A DNA stretch of 42,367 nucleotides, from the NCBI GenBank assembly GCA_947175295.1, contig CAMWMK010000024.1, positions 1 to 42,367 on the forward strand, read 5' to 3'. The DNA is from an uncultured Porphyromonadaceae bacterium. Lineage in GTDB: Bacteria > Bacteroidota > Bacteroidia > Bacteroidales > Muribaculaceae. A model generated the notes under the pieces. That model was not told where the DNA came from and made no database searches. It saw only the letters and a program-made list of their open reading frames with translations. The stretch's first letter is position 1. Every line of letters starts with the position of its first letter. Below are positions 24,725 to 32,944 of the stretch, piece by piece. The position numbers and the translations under genes are program-made.

Positions 24725-25921
24725 ATGGGAAAAGTAGTCATCATAGGCGCCGGAGGCGTCGGCACTGTAGTGGCGCACAAGTGCGCCCAGCATCCCGAGG
24801 TGTTCAATGAAATCGTAATCGCCTCGCGTACTAAATCAAAATGCGACGCTCTCGCCGCCAAAATCGGTGCGAAAAACATCACGACCGACAGCGTCGACGC
24901 TGACGAAGTGGATCAGATCGTAGAACTCTTCAACCGCCACAAACCCGACATCTGCATCAACGTGGCTCTCCCCTATCAGGACCTCACGATCATGGAGGCC
25001 TGCCTGAAGTGTGGAGTGAACTACCTCGACACGGCCAATTACGAGCCGAAAGACGAGGCTCACTTCGAATACAGCTGGCAGTGGGCCTACCGCAAGAGAT
25101 TTGAAGACGCAGGCCTTACCGCAATCCTCGGCTGCGGTTTCGACCCGGGAGTGAGCGCGGTCTTCACTGCATATGCCGCAAAGCACCACTTCAAGGAGAT
25201 GCAATATCTCGACATAGTGGACTGCAACGCCGGAAACCACGGCAAGGCATTCGCCACCAACTTCAACCCGGAGATCAACATCCGCGAGATCACACAGAAG
25301 GGCAAATACTGGGAAGACGGCAAATGGGTGGAGACAGAGAACCTCGAAATCCACAAGCCCCTCAACTATCCCAACATCGGCGAGCGCGAAAGCTACCTCC
25401 TCTACCATGAGGAGCTCGAAAGCCTCGTGCAGAACTTCCCGACCATCAAGCGCGCACGCTTCTGGATGACATTCGGCCAGGAATACCTGACCCACCTCCG
25501 TGTGATCCAGGACATAGGCATGGCGCGTATAGACCCGGTGATGTACAACGGACAGGAGATCATCCCCATCCAGTTCCTAAAGGCTGTGCTCCCCGACCCC
25601 GGTTCGCTCGGAGAGAACTATACCGGCGAGACCTCGATCGGCTGCCGCATTCGCGGCATCGACAAGCAGGGTAAGGAATCGACCTACTATATCTACAACA
25701 ACTGCTCTCACGAGGAGGCTTACAAGGAAACCGGAGCGCAGGCCGTAAGCTACACCACGGGCGTCCCTGCAATGGTAGGCGCCATGATGTTCCTCACCGG
25801 AAAGTGGGTGATGCCGGGCGTACACAATGTAGAGGAGTTCGATCCGGACCCCTTCCTGGAGATCCTGGCTGTCAACGGACTTCCCTGGCACGTAATCGTA
25901 GACGGCGACCTCGAACTATGA
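24725..25921 (+). CDS. Carboxynorspermidine synthase (saccharopine dehydrogenase family)
   Basis: Cytoplasmic NAD(P)-dependent enzyme that condenses aspartate semialdehyde with a diamine to carboxy(nor)spermidine, the first step of the alternative spermidine pathway used by Bacteroidetes. The Rossmann motif is at the N terminus (VVIIGAGGVGTVVAHK), followed by VALPYQDLTIMEACLKCGVNYLDT and GCGFDPGVS. The 398 residues match this subfamily rather than true saccharopine dehydrogenases. The partner decarboxylase is not in the window. Its own -7 element lies 34 nt upstream. Its stop overlaps the start of the GH31 gene (ATGA), so the two are translationally coupled. Confidence 0.9.
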   Translation: MGKVVIIGAGGVGTVVAHKCAQHPEVFNEIVIASRTKSKCDALAAKIGAKNITTDSVDADEVDQIVELFNRHKPDICINVALPYQDLTIMEACLKCGVNYLDTANYEPKDEAHFEYSWQWAYRKRFEDAGLTAILGCGFDPGVSAVFTAYAAKHHFKEMQYLDIVDCNAGNHGKAFATNFNPEINIREITQKGKYWEDGKWVETENLEIHKPLNYPNIGERESYLLYHEELESLVQNFPTIKRARFWMTFGQEYLTHLRVIQDIGMARIDPVMYNGQEIIPIQFLKAVLPDPGSLGENYTGETSIGCRIRGIDKQGKESTYYIYNNCSHEEAYKETGAQAVSYTTGVPAMVGAMMFLTGKWVMPGVHNVEEFDPDPFLEILAVNGLPWHVIVDGDLEL

Positions 25922-28350
25922 GAAAAGCATCCATTTGCATAGCGATGGCGGCTGCGGCTACGGCTGCAGCCGCCTTCTCCGCACATACGGATAGCGGCAC
26001 CGACGAATCTTACCGGGTGATGACCGGTAAGGGAGTGATAGAAGTGATTCCGCTTAGCAACGACATCTTCCGCATCTGCGGACTCGACGACCTCGACTCC
26101 CCTACCCCGCCTGCCACACAGGCTGCCGCAATGAGCCATAACGACGGAGACCAGAAACCGGATATCCATACCTGGGCCAACGCCGACAGATTCGTAGTGG
26201 AGTCGCCCACGACAAAGGTAGTGGTAGATAAGAAAAACGGCAAAGTATCCTTCTTCGACCAGAACGGACTCCTCCTTCTCTCCGAGGCAGACGGCGTCAG
26301 GCCTGACGGCGACGAGCAGACGCTCTCCTTCATCACTCCGGAAGGCGACAATTTCTACGGATCAGGGGAGCGCGGCCACAGCCTGACGCTCAACGGAACG
26401 GAGATGACTCTCTGGAACCGTGCAAACTACGGCTATACCGACGGCGACGAGCGACTGAGCCAGGCCAACATCAACATCCCCTATATCGTCAGCGACAACG
26501 GCTACGGCCTCCTTATCGACGACTATGCCAAGGCTCGCCTGACGCTTGGAACGGACACCATACTCTACCGCACCATATCGCAGAAACCGCTGAGCTACTA
26601 CTTCATCAACGGCGGCGACGGCTCCCTGGCCGGCGCGACATTCTCCTTCACCGAACTCACCGGCAAGCAACCCCTCCCTCCCTTCTGGACAATGGGCTAC
26701 ATCACATCAAAATACGGCTACCACAACCAGAAGGAAGCCTATGGAGCCATCGACTCGCTGAAGCAGAGAGACTATCCCGTAGACGGAATGGTGCTCGACC
26801 TATACTGGTATGGAGTCGAGACCGACATGGGACGCCTCGAATGGGACAGGAAGCAATGGCCCGACCATAGGAAAATGCTTGACGACCTGAACGCGCAGGG
26901 AGTGCACGTAGTGCCCATCCACCAGCCATACATCAACAAGACCGGAGCCATGGACAACTACACCCTGCTCGAAAGCAAGGGGCTCCTCACCAAAGACGCT
27001 ACGGGCAAGACGAAAGACGTCACCACATGGGTGGGCGACGCCGGAATGTTCGACATCGCCAATCCCGACACGCGCCAATGGATGTGGGAGCGTATGCGGC
27101 CGCTGACCGCCGAAGGCCTGTCGGGATGGTGGGGCGACCTCGGCGAGCCGGAGGTGCATCCCCTCGAGATAGTGCACGCCAACGGCGAGACGGCGGAGGA
27201 ATACCACAACGTCTACGGCAACGAATGGAGCCGCATGATCTACGACGGCCTGCGCAAGGACTTCCCTGAAATGCGCCCGATGCTCATGATGCGCGGAGGC
27301 ACCACCGGCCTGCAGCGCTACGGAGTATTCCCCTGGACTTCCGACGTATCCCGCTCCTGGGGAGGACTACAGGCCCAGAACAAACTTATGCTCAACTCCG
27401 GGCTCTCGGGCCTCGGATATATGAGCAACGACGTGGGTGGCTTCGCCGTAGACCCGAAGAAACCCTATGATCCGGAACTTTACGTACGCTGGGTGCAGGC
27501 AGGCACATTCTCGCCCATACTGCGCACCCATGCCCAGGACCGTCCGGAGCCATACCATTATCCCGCTCAGGAAGCGATCGTAAGGAAATTCATCCGCATG
27601 CGCTACGAATGGCTCCCCTACAACTACACGCTGGCCTACGAGAACTCCGCCTACGGAATGCCGCTGATGCGCACGCTCAACTTCCACGGAGACAACGACG
27701 ACAAAGACCTCTATGCCGATGTCAGCGACGAATACCTCTGGGGCGAGGAAGTGCTCGTGGCGCCAGTGATGACCCAGGGGGCACGCTCGCGAAAGGTGAT
27801 ATTCCCGGCCGGGACCTGGATAGACTGGAACAATCCGGCGAAGACCTTCCGCGGAGGCACTACAGCCACTGTGGCAGCCCCGCTCAACACGCTTCCCCTC
27901 TTCGTAAGGGCAGGAGCGTTCATTCCGCAATATCCTAAGAAGATCGAGAACACTTCGGAATACGACCCGGCGCTCCTGACGGTGAAATACTTCCCCCGTA
28001 AGGAATGGAGCAACTATCAGCTCTTCGACGACGACCGCCTCTCACCCACCTCGCTTGAAGACGGTGAGTATCAGCTGACCAACTTCAGCGGTTCGAAGCA
28101 AGGCAATGAGATCTACGTCAACATTGACTCGGAAGGAAGCTACAAGGGGATGCCGGAAGTGAGGATGATCACGTTCGAGATAGTAGGCGCGGCAGCTCCC
28201 AAAGGCGTGGAGATCGACGGCCGGAAGCTTGAGAAGGCGCTATCGGCAAAGGCCATACGCCAGTATGGCTACAGCTACGACGCCGCCAAGCGCACCATCA
28301 CGGTGGTGTTCCCATATACATATTCGAAAGTTTCGATCAAGAGTTATTGA
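25918..28350 (+). CDS. GH31 alpha-glucosidase / alpha-transglucosylase
   Basis: Periplasmic or surface GH31 enzyme acting on alpha-glucosides, probably starch- or isomaltose-type oligosaccharides. I start at ATG 25918, which overlaps the previous stop (ATGA) and gives a signal peptide of about 25 residues; longer in-frame starts lie inside the preceding gene. An N-terminal galactose-mutarotase-like domain (about 40-230) precedes the TIM barrel. The nucleophile is D407 in WWGDLGEPE, and the acid/base is D476 in FPWTSDVS. The C-terminal region contains the beta domain and a DUF5110-type module. It has 810 residues. The DLGEPE form of the nucleophile motif occurs in several GH31 branches including transglucosylases, so hydrolysis versus transfer is open. 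Confidence 0.94.
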   Translation: MRKASICIAMAAAATAAAAFSAHTDSGTDESYRVMTGKGVIEVIPLSNDIFRICGLDDLDSPTPPATQAAAMSHNDGDQKPDIHTWANADRFVVESPTTKVVVDKKNGKVSFFDQNGLLLLSEADGVRPDGDEQTLSFITPEGDNFYGSGERGHSLTLNGTEMTLWNRANYGYTDGDERLSQANINIPYIVSDNGYGLLIDDYAKARLTLGTDTILYRTISQKPLSYYFINGGDGSLAGATFSFTELTGKQPLPPFWTMGYITSKYGYHNQKEAYGAIDSLKQRDYPVDGMVLDLYWYGVETDMGRLEWDRKQWPDHRKMLDDLNAQGVHVVPIHQPYINKTGAMDNYTLLESKGLLTKDATGKTKDVTTWVGDAGMFDIANPDTRQWMWERMRPLTAEGLSGWWGDLGEPEVHPLEIVHANGETAEEYHNVYGNEWSRMIYDGLRKDFPEMRPMLMMRGGTTGLQRYGVFPWTSDVSRSWGGLQAQNKLMLNSGLSGLGYMSNDVGGFAVDPKKPYDPELYVRWVQAGTFSPILRTHAQDRPEPYHYPAQEAIVRKFIRMRYEWLPYNYTLAYENSAYGMPLMRTLNFHGDNDDKDLYADVSDEYLWGEEVLVAPVMTQGARSRKVIFPAGTWIDWNNPAKTFRGGTTATVAAPLNTLPLFVRAGAFIPQYPKKIENTSEYDPALLTVKYFPRKEWSNYQLFDDDRLSPTSLEDGEYQLTNFSGSKQGNEIYVNIDSEGSYKGMPEVRMITFEIVGAAAPKGVEIDGRKLEKALSAKAIRQYGYSYDAAKRTITVVFPYTYSKVSIKSY

Positions 28351-28382
28351 CGTTTGACGAATAAACAAGATATAGGATTCAA

Positions 28383-30020
28383 ATGACGAAAAGGACTTTT
28401 CTGGCTCTCGGAGCCATGACACTGACAGCGGCCTCCACGCTTGCCTGCACCAACTTCATAGCGGGCAAGAAGGCCACTGCCGACGGCAGCGTGATGATCA
28501 CTTACGCCGCCGACTCACATACCCTCTACGGAGATCTCTCCCACACGCCGGCCGCCGTACATAAGGACGGCGCGATGCGCAAGGTGGTGGAATGGGACAC
28601 CGGAAAATACCTCGGCGACATCCCGCAGCCGAAGGAGACCTACAACGTTGTGGGCAACATGAACCAGTATCAGGTAGCCATCGGCGAGACCACCTGGGGA
28701 GGACGCGAGGAACTGATGGACACCACCGGCAACTCCATCATCGACTACGGCTCGCTGATACAGATCGCTCTCGAGCGTGCGAAATCCGCACCCGAGGCCA
28801 TCGACGTCATGACAGGACTCGTGGAGCAATACGGCTATGCTTCCGAAGGGGAATCATTCACCATAGCCGACAAGAACGAGGTGTGGGTGATGGACATGAT
28901 CGGCAAGGGAGCCGAGAAGGGTGCGGTATGGATTGCCGTGCGCATCCCCGACGACGCCATATGCGCCCACGCCAATGAGCCGCGCATACGCCGGGTAGAC
29001 CTCAAAGACAAGAAAAACGTACGCTACTCGAAAGATATGATCGAGTTTGCCCGCAAGCGCGGATATTTCTCGGGAAAGGATGCCGACTTCTCGTTTGCCG
29101 ACGCATACTGCGTCCACGACGCAGCCACGCGCCGGAGCTGCGATGCCCGCGCGTGGGCATTCATGAGGAAATTCGACCCGAGCCTCGACAAGTACTATTC
29201 ATGGATATCGGGAGAGAGCGACGATCCTATGCCCCTCTACGTGGTGCCCGACAGAAAGGTATCGCTCAAGGACATGCAGGACTGCATGCGCGACCACTAC
29301 GAAGGCACTCCGCTCGACATGACGCAAGACGTAGGCGCAGGCCCCAACCATGTCCCCTACCGCTGGCGTCCGATGTCGTATGAGGTAGACGGCAAGACCT
29401 ACTGCATGGAGCGCGCCACAGCCACCCAGCAGACCGGTTGGAGCTTCATCTCGCAGAGCCGCTCATGGCTTCCCGACGCTGTGGGAGGAGTCTTCTGGTT
29501 CGGTACCGACGACACCAATACCTGCGTCTACATGCCGCTCTATTGCTCGCTTACCCAGGTGCCGATGCAGTTTACGGTAGGCGACCTCTACGAATTCGAC
29601 ATGAACTCCAACTTCTGGATGAACAACTGGGTAGCCAACCAGGCCTACAACCGCTACGACCTTATGATTCCCGACATCCGCAAGGTGCAGAACGGACTTG
29701 AGGAGAAATACCGCGACTCACGCCACGCCTCCGAGGAGCAGCTCCTGCCTCTGGCGGAAGCCGGAATGATGGGCGAACTCACCACCCTCGTCAATATCGA
29801 AGCGGCCGCCATAGCGAAGGAATCCACCGACTGCTACCGCAAGCTGGCGGAATTCCTGATGGTGAAGTTCCTTGACGGCAACGTGAAGAAGCAGAACGAA
29901 GACGGCAGCTTCAAGCGCAACGACTACGGACTTCCGGCATCTCCGGAATGGCCCGGCTACGATAAGAAATACTACGAGAACATCGTAAAGGAGACAGGAG
30001 ATCATTTCCTCTTGAAGTGA
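28383..30020 (+). CDS. C69-family dipeptidase (PepD/U34 type)
   Basis: Secreted Ntn-type dipeptidase. The signal peptide (residues 1-21) ends so that Cys22 becomes the N-terminal nucleophile (ACTNFIAGKKATADGS), as in family C69. Further blocks are GETTWGGREEL and the ADKNEVWVMDMIGKG segment. The 545 residues are normal for the family. It would release amino acids from dipeptides in the periplasm. It follows GH31 by 32 nt, and a heptamer-like GTTTGAC lies right after the GH31 stop. Its 3' side carries a large inverted heptamer array and a terminator. This is the second N-terminal-Cys hydrolase of the window, unrelated by sequence to the one at 2414. Confidence 0.94.
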   Translation: MTKRTFLALGAMTLTAASTLACTNFIAGKKATADGSVMITYAADSHTLYGDLSHTPAAVHKDGAMRKVVEWDTGKYLGDIPQPKETYNVVGNMNQYQVAIGETTWGGREELMDTTGNSIIDYGSLIQIALERAKSAPEAIDVMTGLVEQYGYASEGESFTIADKNEVWVMDMIGKGAEKGAVWIAVRIPDDAICAHANEPRIRRVDLKDKKNVRYSKDMIEFARKRGYFSGKDADFSFADAYCVHDAATRRSCDARAWAFMRKFDPSLDKYYSWISGESDDPMPLYVVPDRKVSLKDMQDCMRDHYEGTPLDMTQDVGAGPNHVPYRWRPMSYEVDGKTYCMERATATQQTGWSFISQSRSWLPDAVGGVFWFGTDDTNTCVYMPLYCSLTQVPMQFTVGDLYEFDMNSNFWMNNWVANQAYNRYDLMIPDIRKVQNGLEEKYRDSRHASEEQLLPLAEAGMMGELTTLVNIEAAAIAKESTDCYRKLAEFLMVKFLDGNVKKQNEDGSFKRNDYGLPASPEWPGYDKKYYENIVKETGDHFLLK

Positions 30021-30023
30021 GAC

Positions 30024-30107
30024 ATTGGACGTTTTACATTGGACGTTTTACGTTGGACGTTGGACAAGAATTCGTAAAACGTAAAACGTCCAACGCAAAA
30101 CGTAAAA
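30024..30107. repeat. Large inverted array of heptamers
   Basis: Six 7-mers in register on the plus strand (ATTGGAC, GTTTTAC, ATTGGAC, GTTTTAC, GTTGGAC, GTTGGAC; 30024-30065) are followed by a 7-nt centre containing GAATT. Five complementary 7-mers follow (CGTAAAA, CGTAAAA, CGTCCAA, CGCAAAA, CGTAAAA; 30073-30107). The two halves can fold into a long imperfect hairpin. The array starts 4 nt after the dipeptidase stop and runs straight into the terminator. Confidence 0.75.
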
Positions 30108-30140
30108 AACCTCGGAATCAAAAAGATTCCGAGGTTTTTT
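30104..30140. terminator. Bidirectional intrinsic terminator
   Basis: AAAAAACCTCGGAATC (30104-30119) pairs with GATTCCGAGGTTTTTT (30125-30140) around an A5 loop. It can stop the plus-strand GH31-dipeptidase transcript and the minus-strand tRNA-Thr transcript, whose gene ends 3 nt away. Confidence 0.92.
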
Positions 30141-30143
30141 CAG

Positions 30144-30216
30144 AGCCACTAGTGGGACTCGAACCCACGACCTTCTCGTTACGAATGAGATACTCTACCA
30201 ACTAAGCTATAGTGGC
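30144..30216 (-). tRNA. tRNA-Thr (anticodon CGT)
   Basis: The 73-nt cloverleaf reads on the minus strand. The acceptor GCCACTA pairs with TAGTGGC, the discriminator base is T, the D arm is GCTTAGTTGGTAGAGT, the anticodon loop TTCGTAA gives anticodon CGT, and the T arm is GTGGGTTCGAGTCCCAC. The last pair of the anticodon stem is an A-C mismatch. CCA is not encoded. Confidence 0.94.
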
Positions 30217-30231
30217 TGGCGAATGTGGATG

Positions 30232-30263
30232 CAAAGTTAATACTTTTTTTCCAATCCGCCAAG
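30232..30263 (-). promoter_or_regulatory. Promoter for tRNA-Thr
   Basis: TAACTTTG (30232-30239) on the minus strand, with a CTTG at 30260-30263 in the -33 position after 20 nt (one mismatch to TTTG). The -7 region is identical to that of tRNA-Gln over 14 nt. It is only 15 nt from the mature tRNA 5' end. Confidence 0.7.
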
Positions 30264-30292
30264 AAAAAGACCGATAAAAATCATAAAAATTA

Positions 30293-30321
30293 GCGCCCCG
30301 ACCTCAAATGGGTCGGGGCGC
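30293..30321 (-). terminator. Intrinsic terminator of gdhA
   Basis: GCGCCCCGACC (30293-30303) and GGTCGGGGCGC (30311-30321) form an 11-bp GC-rich stem with a 7-nt loop, followed on the minus strand by CUAAUUUUUAUG. It lies 27 nt past the gdhA stop. Confidence 0.93.
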
Positions 30322-30347
30322 AGCGGTTATTTCAGGTTTTAGATATA

Positions 30348-31688
30348 TCAGATGATACCCTGGCCCATCATGGCGTCGGCCACCTTGAGGAAGCCTGCGA
30401 TGTTGGCGCCCTTCATGTAGTTGATGTAGCCGTCGGGTTGAGTGCCATGCTCAACGCAAGCGTTGTGGATGTCGCTCATCATGGTGTGCAGACGATGGTC
30501 AACCTCGTCGGCGCTCCACTGGAGGTGCTCGGCATCCTGGCTCATCTCGAGGCCGGATACGCCTACGCCGCCTGCGTTGACAGCCTTACCGGGGCAGTAT
30601 ACTGTCTTGTTTGCGATGAATGCGTCGATGGCTTCGGGTGTACAGCCCATGTTGCTGACCTCAGCGCAGAGCTGAACACCGTTGGCGATAAGCTGCTTTG
30701 CGTCCTCGCCGTTGAGCTCGTTCTGTGTAGCGCAGGGAAGCGCGATGTCTACCTTCTGTTCCCAAGGCTTCTTGCCTGCATAGAACGTAGCGCCCGGGAA
30801 CATCTCCACATAGGGCTCCACTATGTCGTTGCCTGAAGCGCGGAGCTCAAGCATATATTCTATCTTCTCGTCGTTGAGTCCCTCGGGATCGTATACGTAG
30901 CCGTCAGGACCGGAGATGGTCACTACCTTGGCGCCGAGCGAAGTAGCCTTCTTGGCAGCACCCCAAGCCACGTTGCCGAAGCCGGAGATTGCGATAGTCT
31001 TGCCTGCGAGTTCCTCGCCCCAGATTTTCTTCAGGACATTCTGCACGAAATAGATGGCGCCGTAGCCTGTAGCCTCCGGACGCAGACGGCTGCCGCCGAA
31101 GCTGAGGCCCTTGCCTGTGAATGTGCCTGTATTCTCGCGGGCGAGTTTCTTATACATACCGTACATATAGCCTACCTCGCGGCCGCCTACGCCGATATCG
31201 CCTGCCGGCACGTCGCGGTCAGGACCGAGGTTACGCCAGAGTTCAAGCACGAAAGCCTGACAGAAACGCATGATCTCTGCGTCGCTCTTTCCGCGGGGAG
31301 AGAAGTCGGAGCCTCCCTTGCCGCCACCCATCGGGAGTGTGGTGAGCGCGTTCTTGAATGTCTGCTCGAAACCGAGGAACTTGAGGATGGACAGGTTGAC
31401 GCTTGCGTGGAAGCGGATACCGCCCTTATACGGACCGATGGCGTTGTTGAACTGAACGCGATAGCCAATATTGTTCTGCACCTCACCCTTGTCGTCGACC
31501 CAAGTGACGCGGAAAGTGAAGATACGGTCAGGCTCTACCATACGCTCGATGATGCGTGCCTTCTCGTATTCGGGATGCTGGTTGTAGACCTCTTCTACTG
31601 AGAGAAGCACTTCCTTCACTGCCTGAAGGAATTCGTTCTCGCCCGGGTGCTTGGCCTCAAGATTGGCCATGATTTCATTTATGTTCAT
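30348..31688 (-). CDS. gdhA: NADP-type glutamate dehydrogenase
   Basis: Cytoplasmic hexameric glutamate dehydrogenase joining ammonium and 2-oxoglutarate, the main ammonia assimilation route in Bacteroidales. Visible signatures are the substrate-binding GPYKGGIRFH, the catalytic region PMGGGKGGSDFSP (K124), DVPAGDIGVGGREVGYMYG, and the Rossmann motif AISGFGNVAWGAAKK. The 446 residues match the small bacterial NADP-linked class, although cofactor use is assigned by family and not proved here. A consensus promoter precedes it by about 85 nt and a strong terminator follows. It is monocistronic. Confidence 0.97.
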   Translation of the reverse strand: MNINEIMANLEAKHPGENEFLQAVKEVLLSVEEVYNQHPEYEKARIIERMVEPDRIFTFRVTWVDDKGEVQNNIGYRVQFNNAIGPYKGGIRFHASVNLSILKFLGFEQTFKNALTTLPMGGGKGGSDFSPRGKSDAEIMRFCQAFVLELWRNLGPDRDVPAGDIGVGGREVGYMYGMYKKLARENTGTFTGKGLSFGGSRLRPEATGYGAIYFVQNVLKKIWGEELAGKTIAISGFGNVAWGAAKKATSLGAKVVTISGPDGYVYDPEGLNDEKIEYMLELRASGNDIVEPYVEMFPGATFYAGKKPWEQKVDIALPCATQNELNGEDAKQLIANGVQLCAEVSNMGCTPEAIDAFIANKTVYCPGKAVNAGGVGVSGLEMSQDAEHLQWSADEVDHRLHTMMSDIHNACVEHGTQPDGYINYMKGANIAGFLKVADAMMGQGII

Positions 31689-31771
31689 TTCGGCTATTGA
31701 TAATAAGGTTAATATTTCTGTTTTATCGTTTCGTGATGTGCTTCAAAGGAAGCTCATCAAGTTTTCAATTG

Positions 31772-31803
31772 CAAATATAAATCGTTTTTATCATACTACC
31801 AAA
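31772..31803 (-). promoter_or_regulatory. Promoter for gdhA
   Basis: On the minus strand, TTTG (31800-31803), 20 nt, TATATTTG (31772-31779): a perfect Bacteroidetes consensus, with a leader of roughly 75-80 nt. Confidence 0.82.
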
Positions 31804-31967
31804 GATTCTGACGAATATTTTTGGAATTTTTCCACAAAAACGGCGAAATATGCTTTAAAACATATTTTACGCCACCAAAAACGCCTGTCTCTATAGCCGG
31901 AAAGGGACGCCTGAAGGCCGTCGGAAGGCGTGTTTGGCACGCAAAAGGGAAGTTTGATCCGCTACAA

Positions 31968-31999
31968 TTTGATTATATGGGGATTTTTCATTATATTTG
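31968..31999 (+). promoter_or_regulatory. Promoter for the M23-dxr-rseP operon
   Basis: TTTG (31968-31971), 20 nt, TATATTTG (31992-31999), a perfect consensus 60 nt before the M23 start. The -7 octamer is identical to that of the divergent gdhA promoter. Confidence 0.82.
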
Positions 32000-32059
32000 C
32001 GCGTTTAAAACGGCGGAGCGCCTGCCTGCGATCAGGAATCGAAGCCGACGAAGACGGAA

Positions 32060-32893
32060 ATGAAAGCAAAAAGGAGATACCGCATAGCAATAGAAGACGA
32101 GTCGCGGCTGAGGGAGATGGCCTCGGTAAGCGTCTCGCCCGCCATGCTGTGGATAGGCGGAGCGACTGCCGTCGCGCTCCTGATAGCCTTCACGGCCACA
32201 ATCATCATGGCCACTCCCATCCGCACCCTTATGCCGGGCTATCTCAAGAAAGATGAGCGCACGGAAGCCAAGAAAGGGCTTCTGAGGATAGACTCGATCA
32301 GAGATGCCTACCGCATCAACGAAATCTATCTCTCCAACATAATGACGGTGCTCGATACAGACCGCACCCCCACCGACAGCCTGCTCAAGGTCACTACGCC
32401 CAACGAACTTCCACCCGACTCGCTGCTGCCCGCTTCGCCGAGGGAGATAGAATTCATCACCAGGATGAAAGACCGCGAGCAATACAACGTCGGCATCCTC
32501 GCTCCCCTCGCAGCCGACCAGCTGAGGATCTATCCCATAGCGGCCGGAGCCACTATCGCCGAGCATTCGGCAAGCAATATCAAGCCCCGCATACTCACAC
32601 CGAAAGGCACTCCCGTATGCGCGGCCGCGGAGGGAAGGGTGCTCGCCATCCAGAATCCCGCGCCCGAAGGGGGAAGCGCCATCGTAATCCAGCACGACAG
32701 CGGATTCGCATCGCGCTATTCACATCTCGGCACCCCGACCGTAGCGCCGGGCGCCCATGTAGACGGCGGAAGCGTGATAGCGCTCGGAGCCTCCGGCGGC
32801 GCCGTAGGGCCCGGATTCATATTCGCTGAGATGTGGTATGACGGCAATCCGGTGGAGCCGGGAAGGTATCTCGGACTGACCAATGATCAATGA
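32060..32893 (+). CDS. Membrane-anchored LytM/M23-type protein, probably catalytically inactive
   Basis: A 277-residue protein with one membrane segment (about residues 29-51), a charged linker, and a C-terminal M23/LytM fold (about 150-270). The M23 landmarks GTPVCAAAEGRV, HDSGFASRYSHLG and EMWYDGNPVEPGRYL are present. In the first metal motif, the usual HxxxD reads HSASN (H169, N173). In the last motif, the usual HFE reads FAE (F255-E257), so its His is gone; H222 in YSHL remains. Loss of metal ligands suggests a non-catalytic LytM factor that regulates or scaffolds amidases, as for EnvC or NlpD. It heads the operon with dxr and rseP, a gene order that I recall as conserved in Bacteroidales. 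Confidence 0.87.
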   Translation: MKAKRRYRIAIEDESRLREMASVSVSPAMLWIGGATAVALLIAFTATIIMATPIRTLMPGYLKKDERTEAKKGLLRIDSIRDAYRINEIYLSNIMTVLDTDRTPTDSLLKVTTPNELPPDSLLPASPREIEFITRMKDREQYNVGILAPLAADQLRIYPIAAGATIAEHSASNIKPRILTPKGTPVCAAAEGRVLAIQNPAPEGGSAIVIQHDSGFASRYSHLGTPTVAPGAHVDGGSVIALGASGGAVGPGFIFAEMWYDGNPVEPGRYLGLTNDQ

Positions 32894-32944
32894 TTAATTG
32901 TAAACACGCATAAAGACGATATACAACATAACGACAATATACAC

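Larger units (their letters stand above)
31689..32059. other. Divergent intergenic region gdhA / M23 operon (about 370 nt)
   Basis: No gene is supported. It contains one promoter facing each way (31772-31803 minus, 31968-31999 plus). Between them, about 31804-31967 is AT-rich on the gdhA side and GC-rich around 31895-31955, with no clear hairpin or repeat. Small reading frames here lack recognisable content. Confidence 0.6.

Noticed and set aside
30024..30107. CRISPR array
   Set aside because: Units are 7 nt, contiguous, and partly inverted; there are no spacers and no cas genes.
31821..32256. Small overlapping reading frames upstream of and into the M23 gene
   Set aside because: They cross the mapped promoter or run out of frame through the M23 gene, with no conserved content.
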